This document shows, in pieces, positions 56,498-64,000 of a DNA stretch of 64,000 nucleotides (the stretch's first letter is position 1; the number at the start of each line of letters is the position of its first letter). Origin of the DNA: JAWKIW01 sp046331175 (lineage in GTDB: Bacteria; Actinomycetota; Acidimicrobiia; Acidimicrobiales; Acidimicrobilacustridaceae); the NCBI GenBank assembly GCA_046331175.1, contig JAXLRI010000010.1, positions 1 through 64,000 on the forward strand, read 5' to 3'. The notes beneath the pieces are model-generated. The model was not told the origin of the DNA and ran no database searches. It worked only from the letters and a program-made list of their open reading frames with translations. Made by a program: the position numbers and the translations under genes.

Positions 56498-59400
56498 GCC
56501 ACCGGCTCCTCGGCGTCGCGGCGGCGTCCACCTCGGCGGCGACGGGTCGCCGGTCCGGGATCGGGCTCGGCGGCCGGGCCAGCGGCGGGCTCGGGCGTGG
56601 GCGTGGAGCGCAGGTCCGCCGCAGGCGGCGCCCCGGACGCGGCGACGAGGACGCGGCGTTCGTCGCGCGTCACCCGCGTGCGCAGCAGGAAGACGAGCGT
56701 GAAGGCCCACAGGACGGCGCCGCCGACCACCACCACGTCGAGCAGCGGCGACGTGCGATAGCTGAGGGTGGCGGAGCCCGTGGCGGAGACGGTCCACGCC
56801 TGGCTCCAGCCCAGCACCTCGCGGCGCGGCGGCGACGAGCCGCCGACGTCGAGCTGCCACTCGTCGGCCGAGGGAGCGCCCAGGTACACCTGCGTCGGCC
56901 GGTCGATCGACCCGGAGAACGACGACGGGCCGTTCGTCGAGGGCAGCGCGGCGGGCGCCCCGGCGAGGTCGGGCACGGCGTTGTCGACCGGCTTCGGACC
57001 GCCGGCCGGGATGGGGGCGTCGCTCGGCAGCAGCGCCCGGGTGGGGCCCCAGGCCGCGTTTCGGTAGACGGCGAGGCCGGGCACGACCTCGACCCGGGTG
57101 AGGTCGAGCTGGCCCTCGAGCATCGCCTCCAGCCGCGGCTGGGGCGAGGTGGGATCGGTGACGTAGGGCGCCGGCGCCAGGCGATCGGGCACGATCACGT
57201 AGCGGATGCCCATGGGCGCCAGCTGGGAGCCGAGCCGCGTGGTGCCGCCGGCACCGGCCGATCGGAGGGCCCGCCCGAGGTGGGCGGCGGTCGCGTCGTC
57301 ACCGCCGGGGAACAGGTCGTCGACGGTGGGGCCGCCGTTGGCCGACGTGCCGTAGACCAGCTGGCCGCCCTGGTCGGGGGCGACGTCGGGGGCGTCCAGC
57401 CGCCAACCGTGCAGCGGCACGACGTCGGCGTCGCCGACCCACAGGATTCGGAACGGGCCGTCCGTCCGAGCGGTGAGGTTCTCGACGGCGCGGACGGCAT
57501 CGCCCTCGGGCATCCCCCACGAACCGTCGACCGACCGGGCCAGCACCGGTACGACGGCCAGGGCCAGGGCCACCGCCGCGACCAGCGACGCGACCTGGCG
57601 CCAGCCGAAGTTGTAGCCGGGCAGGTCGACCTCGAACGCGGCCATGGCCATGGCCACCGCCAGGGCCAGGCCGGCGGCCGCCGGGGCCAGCAGGACCTCG
57701 GGCGAGGCGAGCGGGAGCGAGGCCGGGAGCCAGCCCTGGCCGGCGACCCAGACCACCGCCCAGCCGGCGAGGGCGACCGCCCAGCCGCGGACGGCCCAGG
57801 CGAGGCGCCAGCGGCGACCGATGAGCAGGCCGAGGGCGGCGGCGACCGGCACGGCGTACTCGATGGGCGACCCGCCGAAGGGGCCGGAGTGGCCCCGGAC
57901 GACGTCGCCGAGCGGCAGCGGGCCGGTGCCGGGCATGGCACCCCAGGCGGCCCGCCACTCCCCCGTGGCGAGCGTGAGGCTCCACGGCACGAGCAGCACC
58001 GCGGCGACGACCACGCCGCCGACGGCCGTGGCGAGGATGCGCGCCGCGCCGGCGAGCTGGCCGACGAGGAGGCCGCCCACCACCAGGGCCACGGCCATGC
58101 CGACGAGCACCACCGCGGCGGACGGCGTGACGGCGACCGCCATCGCACCGAGGACGCCCACCACGAGCACGTGCTGCAGGAGCGGACGGTCGGGGACGTT
58201 GCCCTCGCCGCCGAGGTCGCCGAAGGGGGCCACCCGACTGGCCCGGGCCAGGTGGGCGAGCACCCACGGGGCGACGGCGTACAGCACGAGCCCGGGGAGC
58301 CGGCCCTGGGCCATGGCGTTGTAGGGGACCGGCACGGCCAGGTAGGCCACCAGCGCGACGATCTTGGCCCGCCGCGAGCCGATCGGCCGGGCGAGGCGCC
58401 ACGCGCCGATGGCGCCGAGGGGCAGCAGGGCGAGCAGGGCGGCGCTGCGCAGGACGCCGGTGGCGCCGAGGAACGGGATGCCCCAGAGGCCGAGGGCGCC
58501 GAGGAGGGTCGGCGCCGGGCCGATGGAGCCGATCCCGACCTCCTGGTAGCCGCTGAGCGCGCTGCGGAACAGGTCGCCGACCGAACCGGGGAGGGCGGCG
58601 AACCACCCGACGGTGGGCACGCCGTGGGTCAGCAGCGTGCGGGTGCCGAACGCCCACACGGCCAGCACCACCAGCCAGGTGACGACCACCGAGCTGGGAC
58701 GTCCGGAGCGGACGCCTGCGGCGAGGTCGCGGCTGGACGCCACCATGGCGCCCAAGCGGTCGCCCTCGTCGCCGATCTGGCCGCGCAGGTAGGCCGACAG
58801 CCGGGCGCTGCCGCGGACCTGCAGCCGGCGGACCTCCCGGTCGGGCACCTGGCGGACGGCCTTGAGGGCCTTGCGCTTGGCCCGCATCGAACCGTGGCGG
58901 CGGAGGTTCCACGGCCAGGCACCGAAGACGTCGCGCGCCTGGCGGAAGCGACCCAGGACGATGCTGTAGAGGATCTCGACGGCCGCCAGGACCGTGGCCT
59001 GGGGGACCACCCGCATGCGGTTCCAGCGGCCGTAGTCGGTCTGGACGGCCCGGAGGCGGTGGCGCATCTGGAGGCGCCGGCGATCGTCGAGCGGGCGCCG
59101 GACGCCCAGCGCCTCGAGGTGGGCGACCCGGGCCGCCGGCGCCGCGACCACCCGGGCACCGGCCGCGTGGGCGCGCCAGCACAGGTCGAGGTCCTCGCCG
59201 AGGAGGTCGATCTCGTCGTCGAAGCCGCCCAGGGCCTCGAACAGGTCGGCGCGCACGAGCGTGGCCGCGCCGGGGATGAAGAAGACGTCGGAGACGGCGT
59301 CGTGCTGCTGCTGGTCGAGCTCGCCCCGATCGACCAGCGGGGCGGGGCAGCCGGCCTTGTCGGCCCCCATCCCGATGGCCAGCAGGCGGTCGGGCCGGTG

Positions 59401-59874
59401 CCAGTCGACGAGCTTGGGCCCGACGATGCCGGCGTTGGCCCGGTAGGCCTCCTCGACCAGGCGGGTGATGGCGTCGGGGTCGAGGCGGACGTCGTCGTGG
59501 CAGAAGAGGTAGAACGCGGCGCCCTCGACCGCGCCCAGGACGGTGTTGCAGGCCGGGCCGAAGCCGGGGTTGCCGTCGACGCGGCGGAGGTGGGCGGCCG
59601 GCAGGGCGGCGGCTACGCGAGGCTCGGGGTCGACGGTGCTGGCGGCGTCGACGACGAGGACGGTCAGGTTGGGGTAGCTCTGCGCGGCGACGCTGGCCAG
59701 GGTCTCGTCGAACCAGGCCCCCGGATCGTGGGTGACCAGGACCACCACGACCGGCGGGGCGACCTCGTCGGCGACGGCGTCCGAGGCGGCGTCGGCGGGC
59801 TCGACGGCCCCGTTCTGCTGGTGGCGCGCGGTGCCGGTGCCGGCCCCGCGGGCCGGTGGCTGGTCGGGCGTCAC
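56494..59874 (-). CDS. Fusion of a GT2 glycosyltransferase and a large membrane region
   Basis: An 1126-residue protein. Residues about 40-290 form a GT2 domain (VVVVLVTHDPGAWFDETL, FCHDDVRLDPDAI with the metal Asp pair, LGEDLDLCWRAH with the ED base), like rhamnosyl- and galactofuranosyltransferases. Residues about 400-760 hold a dozen membrane helices, followed by an extracytoplasmic domain to about 1060, a final helix and a basic tail. It may both make and pass on a sugar for a surface polymer. The GTG start at 59874 lies nine bases after TAGCCT, close to the leaderless pattern. It is divergent from a GT4 gene. Confidence 0.85.
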   Translation of the reverse strand: MTPDQPPARGAGTGTARHQQNGAVEPADAASDAVADEVAPPVVVVLVTHDPGAWFDETLASVAAQSYPNLTVLVVDAASTVDPEPRVAAALPAAHLRRVDGNPGFGPACNTVLGAVEGAAFYLFCHDDVRLDPDAITRLVEEAYRANAGIVGPKLVDWHRPDRLLAIGMGADKAGCPAPLVDRGELDQQQHDAVSDVFFIPGAATLVRADLFEALGGFDDEIDLLGEDLDLCWRAHAAGARVVAAPAARVAHLEALGVRRPLDDRRRLQMRHRLRAVQTDYGRWNRMRVVPQATVLAAVEILYSIVLGRFRQARDVFGAWPWNLRRHGSMRAKRKALKAVRQVPDREVRRLQVRGSARLSAYLRGQIGDEGDRLGAMVASSRDLAAGVRSGRPSSVVVTWLVVLAVWAFGTRTLLTHGVPTVGWFAALPGSVGDLFRSALSGYQEVGIGSIGPAPTLLGALGLWGIPFLGATGVLRSAALLALLPLGAIGAWRLARPIGSRRAKIVALVAYLAVPVPYNAMAQGRLPGLVLYAVAPWVLAHLARASRVAPFGDLGGEGNVPDRPLLQHVLVVGVLGAMAVAVTPSAAVVLVGMAVALVVGGLLVGQLAGAARILATAVGGVVVAAVLLVPWSLTLATGEWRAAWGAMPGTGPLPLGDVVRGHSGPFGGSPIEYAVPVAAALGLLIGRRWRLAWAVRGWAVALAGWAVVWVAGQGWLPASLPLASPEVLLAPAAAGLALAVAMAMAAFEVDLPGYNFGWRQVASLVAAVALALAVVPVLARSVDGSWGMPEGDAVRAVENLTARTDGPFRILWVGDADVVPLHGWRLDAPDVAPDQGGQLVYGTSANGGPTVDDLFPGGDDATAAHLGRALRSAGAGGTTRLGSQLAPMGIRYVIVPDRLAPAPYVTDPTSPQPRLEAMLEGQLDLTRVEVVPGLAVYRNAAWGPTRALLPSDAPIPAGGPKPVDNAVPDLAGAPAALPSTNGPSSFSGSIDRPTQVYLGAPSADEWQLDVGGSSPPRREVLGWSQAWTVSATGSATLSYRTSPLLDVVVVGGAVLWAFTLVFLLRTRVTRDERRVLVAASGAPPAADLRSTPTPEPAAGPAAEPDPGPATRRRRGGRRRDAEEPVA

Positions 59875-59997
59875 GAAGGTTCGAGGCTAGTGCTGCGCCC
59901 TCCGCGATCCGTGGAGCCCCCCGCCGGCCGTGACCCTTGCCACTCACCCGGCCGAGCAGCGTCCGAGGACCGCAGCGCGCGGACTAGACCAGGGCGG

Positions 59998-61107
59998 ATG
60001 CGCCTCGCCCTCGACGCCACCGCGCTGCTCGGGCCGCGCACCGGCGTGGGGACGATGACCGCCGAGATCGCCGAGCGGCTGGCCGCCCGACCGGACGTCG
60101 ACCTCCGGCTGTTCGCGGTGTCGTGGCGGGGCCGCGACGACCTCGCCGCGGTGGCCCCGACGGGAGCGACCGTGGTGCGACGGCCCCTCGCCGCCCGACC
60201 GCTGCGCGCCGCCTGGCTGCGCAGCGAGCAGCCGCCCATCGAGTGGCTCGTCGGCGCCGCCGACGTCGTGCACGGACCCAACTTCGTGGTCCCGCCCGCA
60301 CGCCGAGCCGCCCGGGTCGTCACCGTCCACGACCTCACCGTGGTGCGCTTCCCCGAGCTGTGCACCGCCGACACGTTGCAGTACCCGCCGTTGCTCAGGC
60401 GGGCGGTGGCCCACGGGGCCTGGGTCCACACCGTGTCCGAGCACGTCGCCGAGGAGGTGCGGGACTGGCTCGACGTGCCCGCCGAGCGGGTCGTGGCGAT
60501 CCCCAACGGCGTCACGCCGGTGGTGGGCGGCGACCCGGTCGAGGGACGGCGCCTGGCCGGCCACGAGCGGTACGTGCTCGCCCTGGGCACCATCGAGCCC
60601 CGCAAGGACTTCCCCACGCTCGTCGAGGCCTTCGACGAGCTGGCCGGCGAGGACGCCGGGCTGGGCCTGGTCATCGCCGGCCCCGACGGCTGGGGCACGG
60701 CCGACCTCGCCGACGCCCTCCGCCACGCCCACCACGCCGACCGCATCACCCGGCTGGGCTTCGTCGAACCCCCGGTGCGGGCCTCGCTGCTGCGGGGGGC
60801 CGCGGCCTTCGCCTACCCATCGGTCTACGAGGGCTTCGGGCTCCCCCCGCTCGAGGCGATGAGCGCCGGCGTGCCGGTGGTGGCGACCGCCGCCGGGGCG
60901 GTCCCCGAGGTGGTGGGCGATGCGGCGCGCATCGTGCCGGTCGGTGATCCGGGTGCCCTGGCGGGCGCGCTGGCCGAGGTCCTCGACGACCAGGCTGCCG
61001 CGACCCGGCTGGTGGCGGCGGGCCGGGCCCGCGTGGCCCGGTTCTCGTGGGACGCGACCGCCGAGGGGCTCGTCGACCTCTACCGCCGGGCCTCGGCCAC
61101 CCGCTGA
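59998..61107 (+). CDS. Family 4 glycosyltransferase
   Basis: A 369-residue GT-B-fold enzyme beginning MRLALDATALLGPRTGVG. The N-terminal half has HTVSEHVAEEVRDWL; the C-terminal nucleotide-sugar half has LGTIEPRKDFPTLVEAF and YPSVYEGFGLPPLEAMSAGVPVV (the E-x7-E motif). It would add a hexose, probably mannose, to a growing glycan in the cytoplasm. The ATG has AGGG six bases upstream and TAGACC seven bases upstream, so either a very short leader or a normal site is possible. Confidence 0.92.
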   Translation: MRLALDATALLGPRTGVGTMTAEIAERLAARPDVDLRLFAVSWRGRDDLAAVAPTGATVVRRPLAARPLRAAWLRSEQPPIEWLVGAADVVHGPNFVVPPARRAARVVTVHDLTVVRFPELCTADTLQYPPLLRRAVAHGAWVHTVSEHVAEEVRDWLDVPAERVVAIPNGVTPVVGGDPVEGRRLAGHERYVLALGTIEPRKDFPTLVEAFDELAGEDAGLGLVIAGPDGWGTADLADALRHAHHADRITRLGFVEPPVRASLLRGAAAFAYPSVYEGFGLPPLEAMSAGVPVVATAAGAVPEVVGDAARIVPVGDPGALAGALAEVLDDQAAATRLVAAGRARVARFSWDATAEGLVDLYRRASATR

Positions 61108-61205
61108 GCCGTCCGAGGGCCCGCACCGCGGTGGTCGGCGGCTGCGATCGCCCGAGCCTCGGCGGCGGCACGGCCGTCGGGACGGGCCGGTGACGTGCCG
61201 TCTCC

Positions 61206-61211
61206 TACACT
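61206..61211 (+). promoter_or_regulatory. Possible -10 box of the epimerase gene
   Basis: TACACT within CTACACTCCC, the same 10 bases as at the tetR start (7376-7385). It would give a leader of about 70 bases. Confidence 0.35.
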
Positions 61212-61285
61212 CCCCTGCTGCAGGAGCACCGGTCGCGCGGTCGAGCCCGAGTCGCCGACGACCACGACGAAGGGGGACCCGACCC

Positions 61286-62191
61286 ATGAAGGCGCTCGTC
61301 ACCGGCGCGGAAGGGTTCGTCGGCCGCCACCTCACCGCCCACCTCGAGGCCAACGGCGACACCGTCATCGGCGTCGACCGCGCTGGCGGTCCCGATCTGC
61401 TCGACGCCGCCGGCATCCGCGAGCTGATCCTCGACACCAAGCCCGATGCCGTCTACCACCTCGGCGGCTACAGCGACGTGGGCGGTTCGTGGTCGGCACC
61501 CCACGACACGTTCCGGGTGAACGCCGACGGCACGCTCAACGTGCTCCTGGCCAGCGTGGAGGCCCAGGTCGGACGGGTGCTCGTCATCAGCAGCGCCGAC
61601 GTCTACGGCCGGGTGACCCTCGGCGAGCTGCCGTTGACCGAGGAGAGCCCGCTGCGACCGGTGAGCCCCTACGCGGCGTCGAAGATCGCGGCCGACTACC
61701 TCGCCCTGCAGGCGTGGCTCGGCTACCGCCTGGAGGTGATGCGAGTCCGCGCCTTCAACCACCTCGGCCCCGGCCAGACCAACCGCTTCGTCGCCCCCGC
61801 GCTGGCCGAGCGCATCGCCCTCAACGAGCTCGAGGGTCGCGAGGTCGTGCCCGTCGGCAACCTCACGCCGCGGCGCGACTTCACCGACGTGCGCGACGTC
61901 GTGCGGGCGTACCGCCTGCTGGTCGAGCATGGCGAGCCCGGCGAGGCCTACAACGTGTGCACCGGCACCGACCTCGCCATCTCCGAGCTGGCCGACCGCC
62001 TGGTCGCCATGGCCCACCGGCCGATGCGGCTCGAGGAGGACCAGGCCCTGCAGCGCCCCGTCGACGTGCCGGTGCTCCGGGGCGACTACAGCAAGCTGCA
62101 CAAGGCGACCGACTGGGAGCCCGAGATCGACATCATCGAGGGCACGCTGCGCGACATCCTCGACGAGTGGCGCCAGCGTGTCGGCCGCTGA
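61286..62191 (+). CDS. NAD-dependent sugar epimerase/dehydratase
   Basis: A 301-residue short-chain dehydrogenase of the extended type. TGAEGFVG binds the nucleotide, SSADVYG and YAASK give the catalytic Ser/Thr and the Tyr-Lys pair, and FNHLGPGQ with RRDFTDVRDVV match GDP-mannose 4,6-dehydratase and the GDP-6-deoxy-hexose reductases. With the mannose-phosphate genes upstream it probably makes a GDP-deoxyhexose for the surface glycan. AGGGGGA precedes the ATG by about ten bases. Confidence 0.9.
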   Translation: MKALVTGAEGFVGRHLTAHLEANGDTVIGVDRAGGPDLLDAAGIRELILDTKPDAVYHLGGYSDVGGSWSAPHDTFRVNADGTLNVLLASVEAQVGRVLVISSADVYGRVTLGELPLTEESPLRPVSPYAASKIAADYLALQAWLGYRLEVMRVRAFNHLGPGQTNRFVAPALAERIALNELEGREVVPVGNLTPRRDFTDVRDVVRAYRLLVEHGEPGEAYNVCTGTDLAISELADRLVAMAHRPMRLEEDQALQRPVDVPVLRGDYSKLHKATDWEPEIDIIEGTLRDILDEWRQRVGR

Positions 62192-63917
62192 CCAGCTCGA
62201 TGCTCCAGCAGCTCGACGGCATCGGGGTTGGGCCACGCTCCAGGCCACGATCCTCGGTCTCCCGGTCGTCATCTACGCGGCAGCGGTGTGGACGCATCGG
62301 TTCACCGCTGAGGACGCGTTCATCTACCACCGGGTCGTCGGCAACGTCGTCGCGGGGAACGGACCAGTCTTCAACGCAGGAGAACGGGTCGAGGCGACGA
62401 CCAGCCTGCTGTGGACCGGGACCCTCAGCCTCGTCCGCCTGATAGCCGGCGATCGCGTCGGCGTCGGCACGCAGGCGGTCGCAGTCGGCGGCGCGTTGGC
62501 AGTGCTGGGACTCGCGCTCGCCATCGCCGGCTCGGTCGAGATCCAGGCCCGACGCCGGACCGGCCGCGTGCTCTACGTCCCCATCGGCGCACTGATCTTC
62601 GCGACCACCCCGATGTTCTGGTATTGGGGCACCAGCGGACTCGAGACCGGGCTGCAGCTCGCCTGGCTCGGCGCCTGCTGGTTCGGTCTGTGCCACCGCG
62701 CCGTCGTGCGCTCTGCGGTCGATCGCCCCCGCTGGCTGCTCGTGCTGATCAGCCTCGGGCCGATGGTCAGGCCGGAGCTGGCGATCTACTCCGTCGTGCT
62801 GGGAGCTGTGATCCTCGTGGGTTCGGGGCCACCCGAGCGATCGCGGAGCACACTGCGAGCGCTGGCATGGTTGCTGACGCCGGCGCTGGGTCTGCAGCTG
62901 GCTCGAATGGGCTACTACGGATCTCTGCTTCCGAACACGGCTCTCGCGAAGGACGGTGGCCGGGCTGCCTGGTCACAAGGTCTGACCTACGTCGATGCGT
63001 CACTGCTCGAGGGGTGGTTCTGGGTCGGCACCCTGGTCAGCCTCGGGGCCGTCGCTGTCATCGGCTGGGGGCTGGCTGACCAGTGGCGCCGACTCCTCGT
63101 GCTCGGAGCACCCCTCATCGCCGCCGTGCTCAACCTCGTGTACGTGATCCGCATCGGAGGCGACGACGTCCCCGATCGGTTCACGGTCCTGCCACTCTTC
63201 GCGCTCAGCCTGCCAGCAGCTGCGCTGGCCGTCCCGCTGTCGTGGTCGATCCCGCGACGAGTTCCGATCACGACCGCTGCCGTCGCCCTCTTGGGCCTCG
63301 CCTGGGCGGTGACCGCCCTCGTGGTCAACCCGCTGTCGCCCTCGACGACCTCGCCCTACGTGACCGACTACCTCACGGTGCGAACCAACCCCGTCGAGCT
63401 GACCGATCTCCTGACCGGGACGCAGCCACCACCGGAGGTGGCTGCGGCGCTTCAGAACGAAGATGACGTACTGCTCGTCTATCCGTTCGGCGGAGGCACG
63501 CCGGTGCCGCGTCACCTGCCTCGCGGATCAGGGGTTCAGGTAGGCCTGTGCTGCGTGGGGAGCGAAGCAGCAGGGCTCCCCCTCGACGTCCGGGTCATCG
63601 ACGAGTCTTCGCTCGCCGATCCCATCGGGGCGCGCCTTGTCCGGGACGCCGCCACCGACCTGGCAATGGACGGCAAGCTGCTGCCCGAGGCATGGGCGAT
63701 CGTCCAGGCGCCCGCAGGCGGCTCCACCGACAGCCCCGACGTCGCCGCCGGGCGGCGCGCGCTGCAGTGCGGCGACCTCGCCGAGCTCCACGCCGCGACG
63801 ACCGAACCACTGACGCCTGGACGGTTCTTCTCGAACATCGTCGGGGCAGCCAGGCTCACCACGGTCCAGGTCCCCGCCTCGACCCTGGAGGCCGAAGCTC
63901 TGTTCTGCGACACCTGA
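62178..63917 (+). CDS. GT-C membrane glycosyltransferase-like protein (AftB/ZomB type)
   Basis: A 579-residue protein with about nine membrane helices in residues 18-380 and a C-terminal extracytoplasmic domain. The first loop, TAEDAFIYHRVVGN followed by GPVFNAGERVEATTSLLW, is the pattern of AftB/ZomB arabinofuranosyltransferase-like proteins, where the ED pair is catalytic. It would add a sugar from a polyprenyl-phosphate donor outside the membrane. The GTG start overlaps the epimerase end by 14 bases. Its base composition is visibly less GC-rich than the genes before it, from just after the start onward, which hints at recent arrival. Confidence 0.82.
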   Translation: MSAADQLDAPAARRHRGWATLQATILGLPVVIYAAAVWTHRFTAEDAFIYHRVVGNVVAGNGPVFNAGERVEATTSLLWTGTLSLVRLIAGDRVGVGTQAVAVGGALAVLGLALAIAGSVEIQARRRTGRVLYVPIGALIFATTPMFWYWGTSGLETGLQLAWLGACWFGLCHRAVVRSAVDRPRWLLVLISLGPMVRPELAIYSVVLGAVILVGSGPPERSRSTLRALAWLLTPALGLQLARMGYYGSLLPNTALAKDGGRAAWSQGLTYVDASLLEGWFWVGTLVSLGAVAVIGWGLADQWRRLLVLGAPLIAAVLNLVYVIRIGGDDVPDRFTVLPLFALSLPAAALAVPLSWSIPRRVPITTAAVALLGLAWAVTALVVNPLSPSTTSPYVTDYLTVRTNPVELTDLLTGTQPPPEVAAALQNEDDVLLVYPFGGGTPVPRHLPRGSGVQVGLCCVGSEAAGLPLDVRVIDESSLADPIGARLVRDAATDLAMDGKLLPEAWAIVQAPAGGSTDSPDVAAGRRALQCGDLAELHAATTEPLTPGRFFSNIVGAARLTTVQVPASTLEAEALFCDT

Positions 63918-64000
63918 CGAGCAGCGGGCCGAGCCAACCGGCGATGGGACGCTGGCGTCGTTCCGCTGACCGACCGAGGCCGCCCAGCTCAGCGGGCGAG

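Overview
The window reads as ordinary chromosome of a very GC-rich actinobacterium. Pointers are the DUF3499 protein, the ahcY / SIS-isomerase / Trm112 / phosphomannomutase block, secA-prfB and ftsE-ftsX close together, frequent GTG starts, GTGA stop/start overlaps and many leaderless-type promoters. Gene content (MMPL, FadE-type enzymes, GT-C glycosyltransferases, no mycolate genes) would fit the class Acidimicrobiia, but that placement is inference. I see no tRNA, rRNA, CRISPR array, insertion sequence or prophage, and no gap above about 250 bases without a gene.

Layout. 0-14.7 kb is a mixed region: a Cys-rich Csp-like protein, a cytochrome P450 with altered motifs, an acyl-CoA dehydrogenase, a peptidoglycan-binding-type lipoprotein, a small K+-channel-like protein, an MMPL exporter divergent from its probable TetR repressor (two matching operators), an RTX-like secreted protein, an AlkB-like oxygenase, a flippase-like membrane protein with a pseudokinase domain, a CoA-transferase and a threonine-aldolase-like enzyme. 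14.7-26.2 kb holds secreted or hydrolytic functions: an orphan peptide-type binding lipoprotein, a sulfatase, a trypsin-like protease, a GH94/GH36-like enzyme, a HAD phosphatase, a metallophosphoesterase and a Bax-inhibitor-1 protein.

26.3-36.2 kb is core cell biology on the minus strand: an FlgM-like protein, a short ribosome hibernation factor, a degenerate response regulator, secA, prfB, then ftsE-ftsX-M23 peptidase, the last translationally overlapped by an enoyl-CoA hydratase and followed by a Rieske protein. 36.3-44.8 kb has a ComF-type phosphoribosyltransferase, a repeat-bearing secreted protein, mtnA, a polysaccharide deacetylase, an alpha/beta hydrolase, an AspH-like hydroxylase and ahcY behind a long structured leader. 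43.8-64 kb supplies sugar phosphates (isomerase, phosphomannomutase) and builds or exports surface glycan (GT2 enzymes, two large membrane proteins, GT4, an epimerase, an AftB/ZomB-like GT-C protein), with CPBP protease, DUF3499, ftsH and a thioredoxin-like protein in between.

The most interesting signals are regulatory: (i) at least 15 start codons sit 6-8 bases after a TAnnnT hexamer, so leaderless mRNAs appear common and fix many start sites; (ii) the ahcY leader can form two mutually exclusive helices ending next to the start codon; (iii) two unlinked secreted-protein genes share a leader element of the same length; (iv) the tetR/MMPL pair has two CTAC-N6-GTAG operators.
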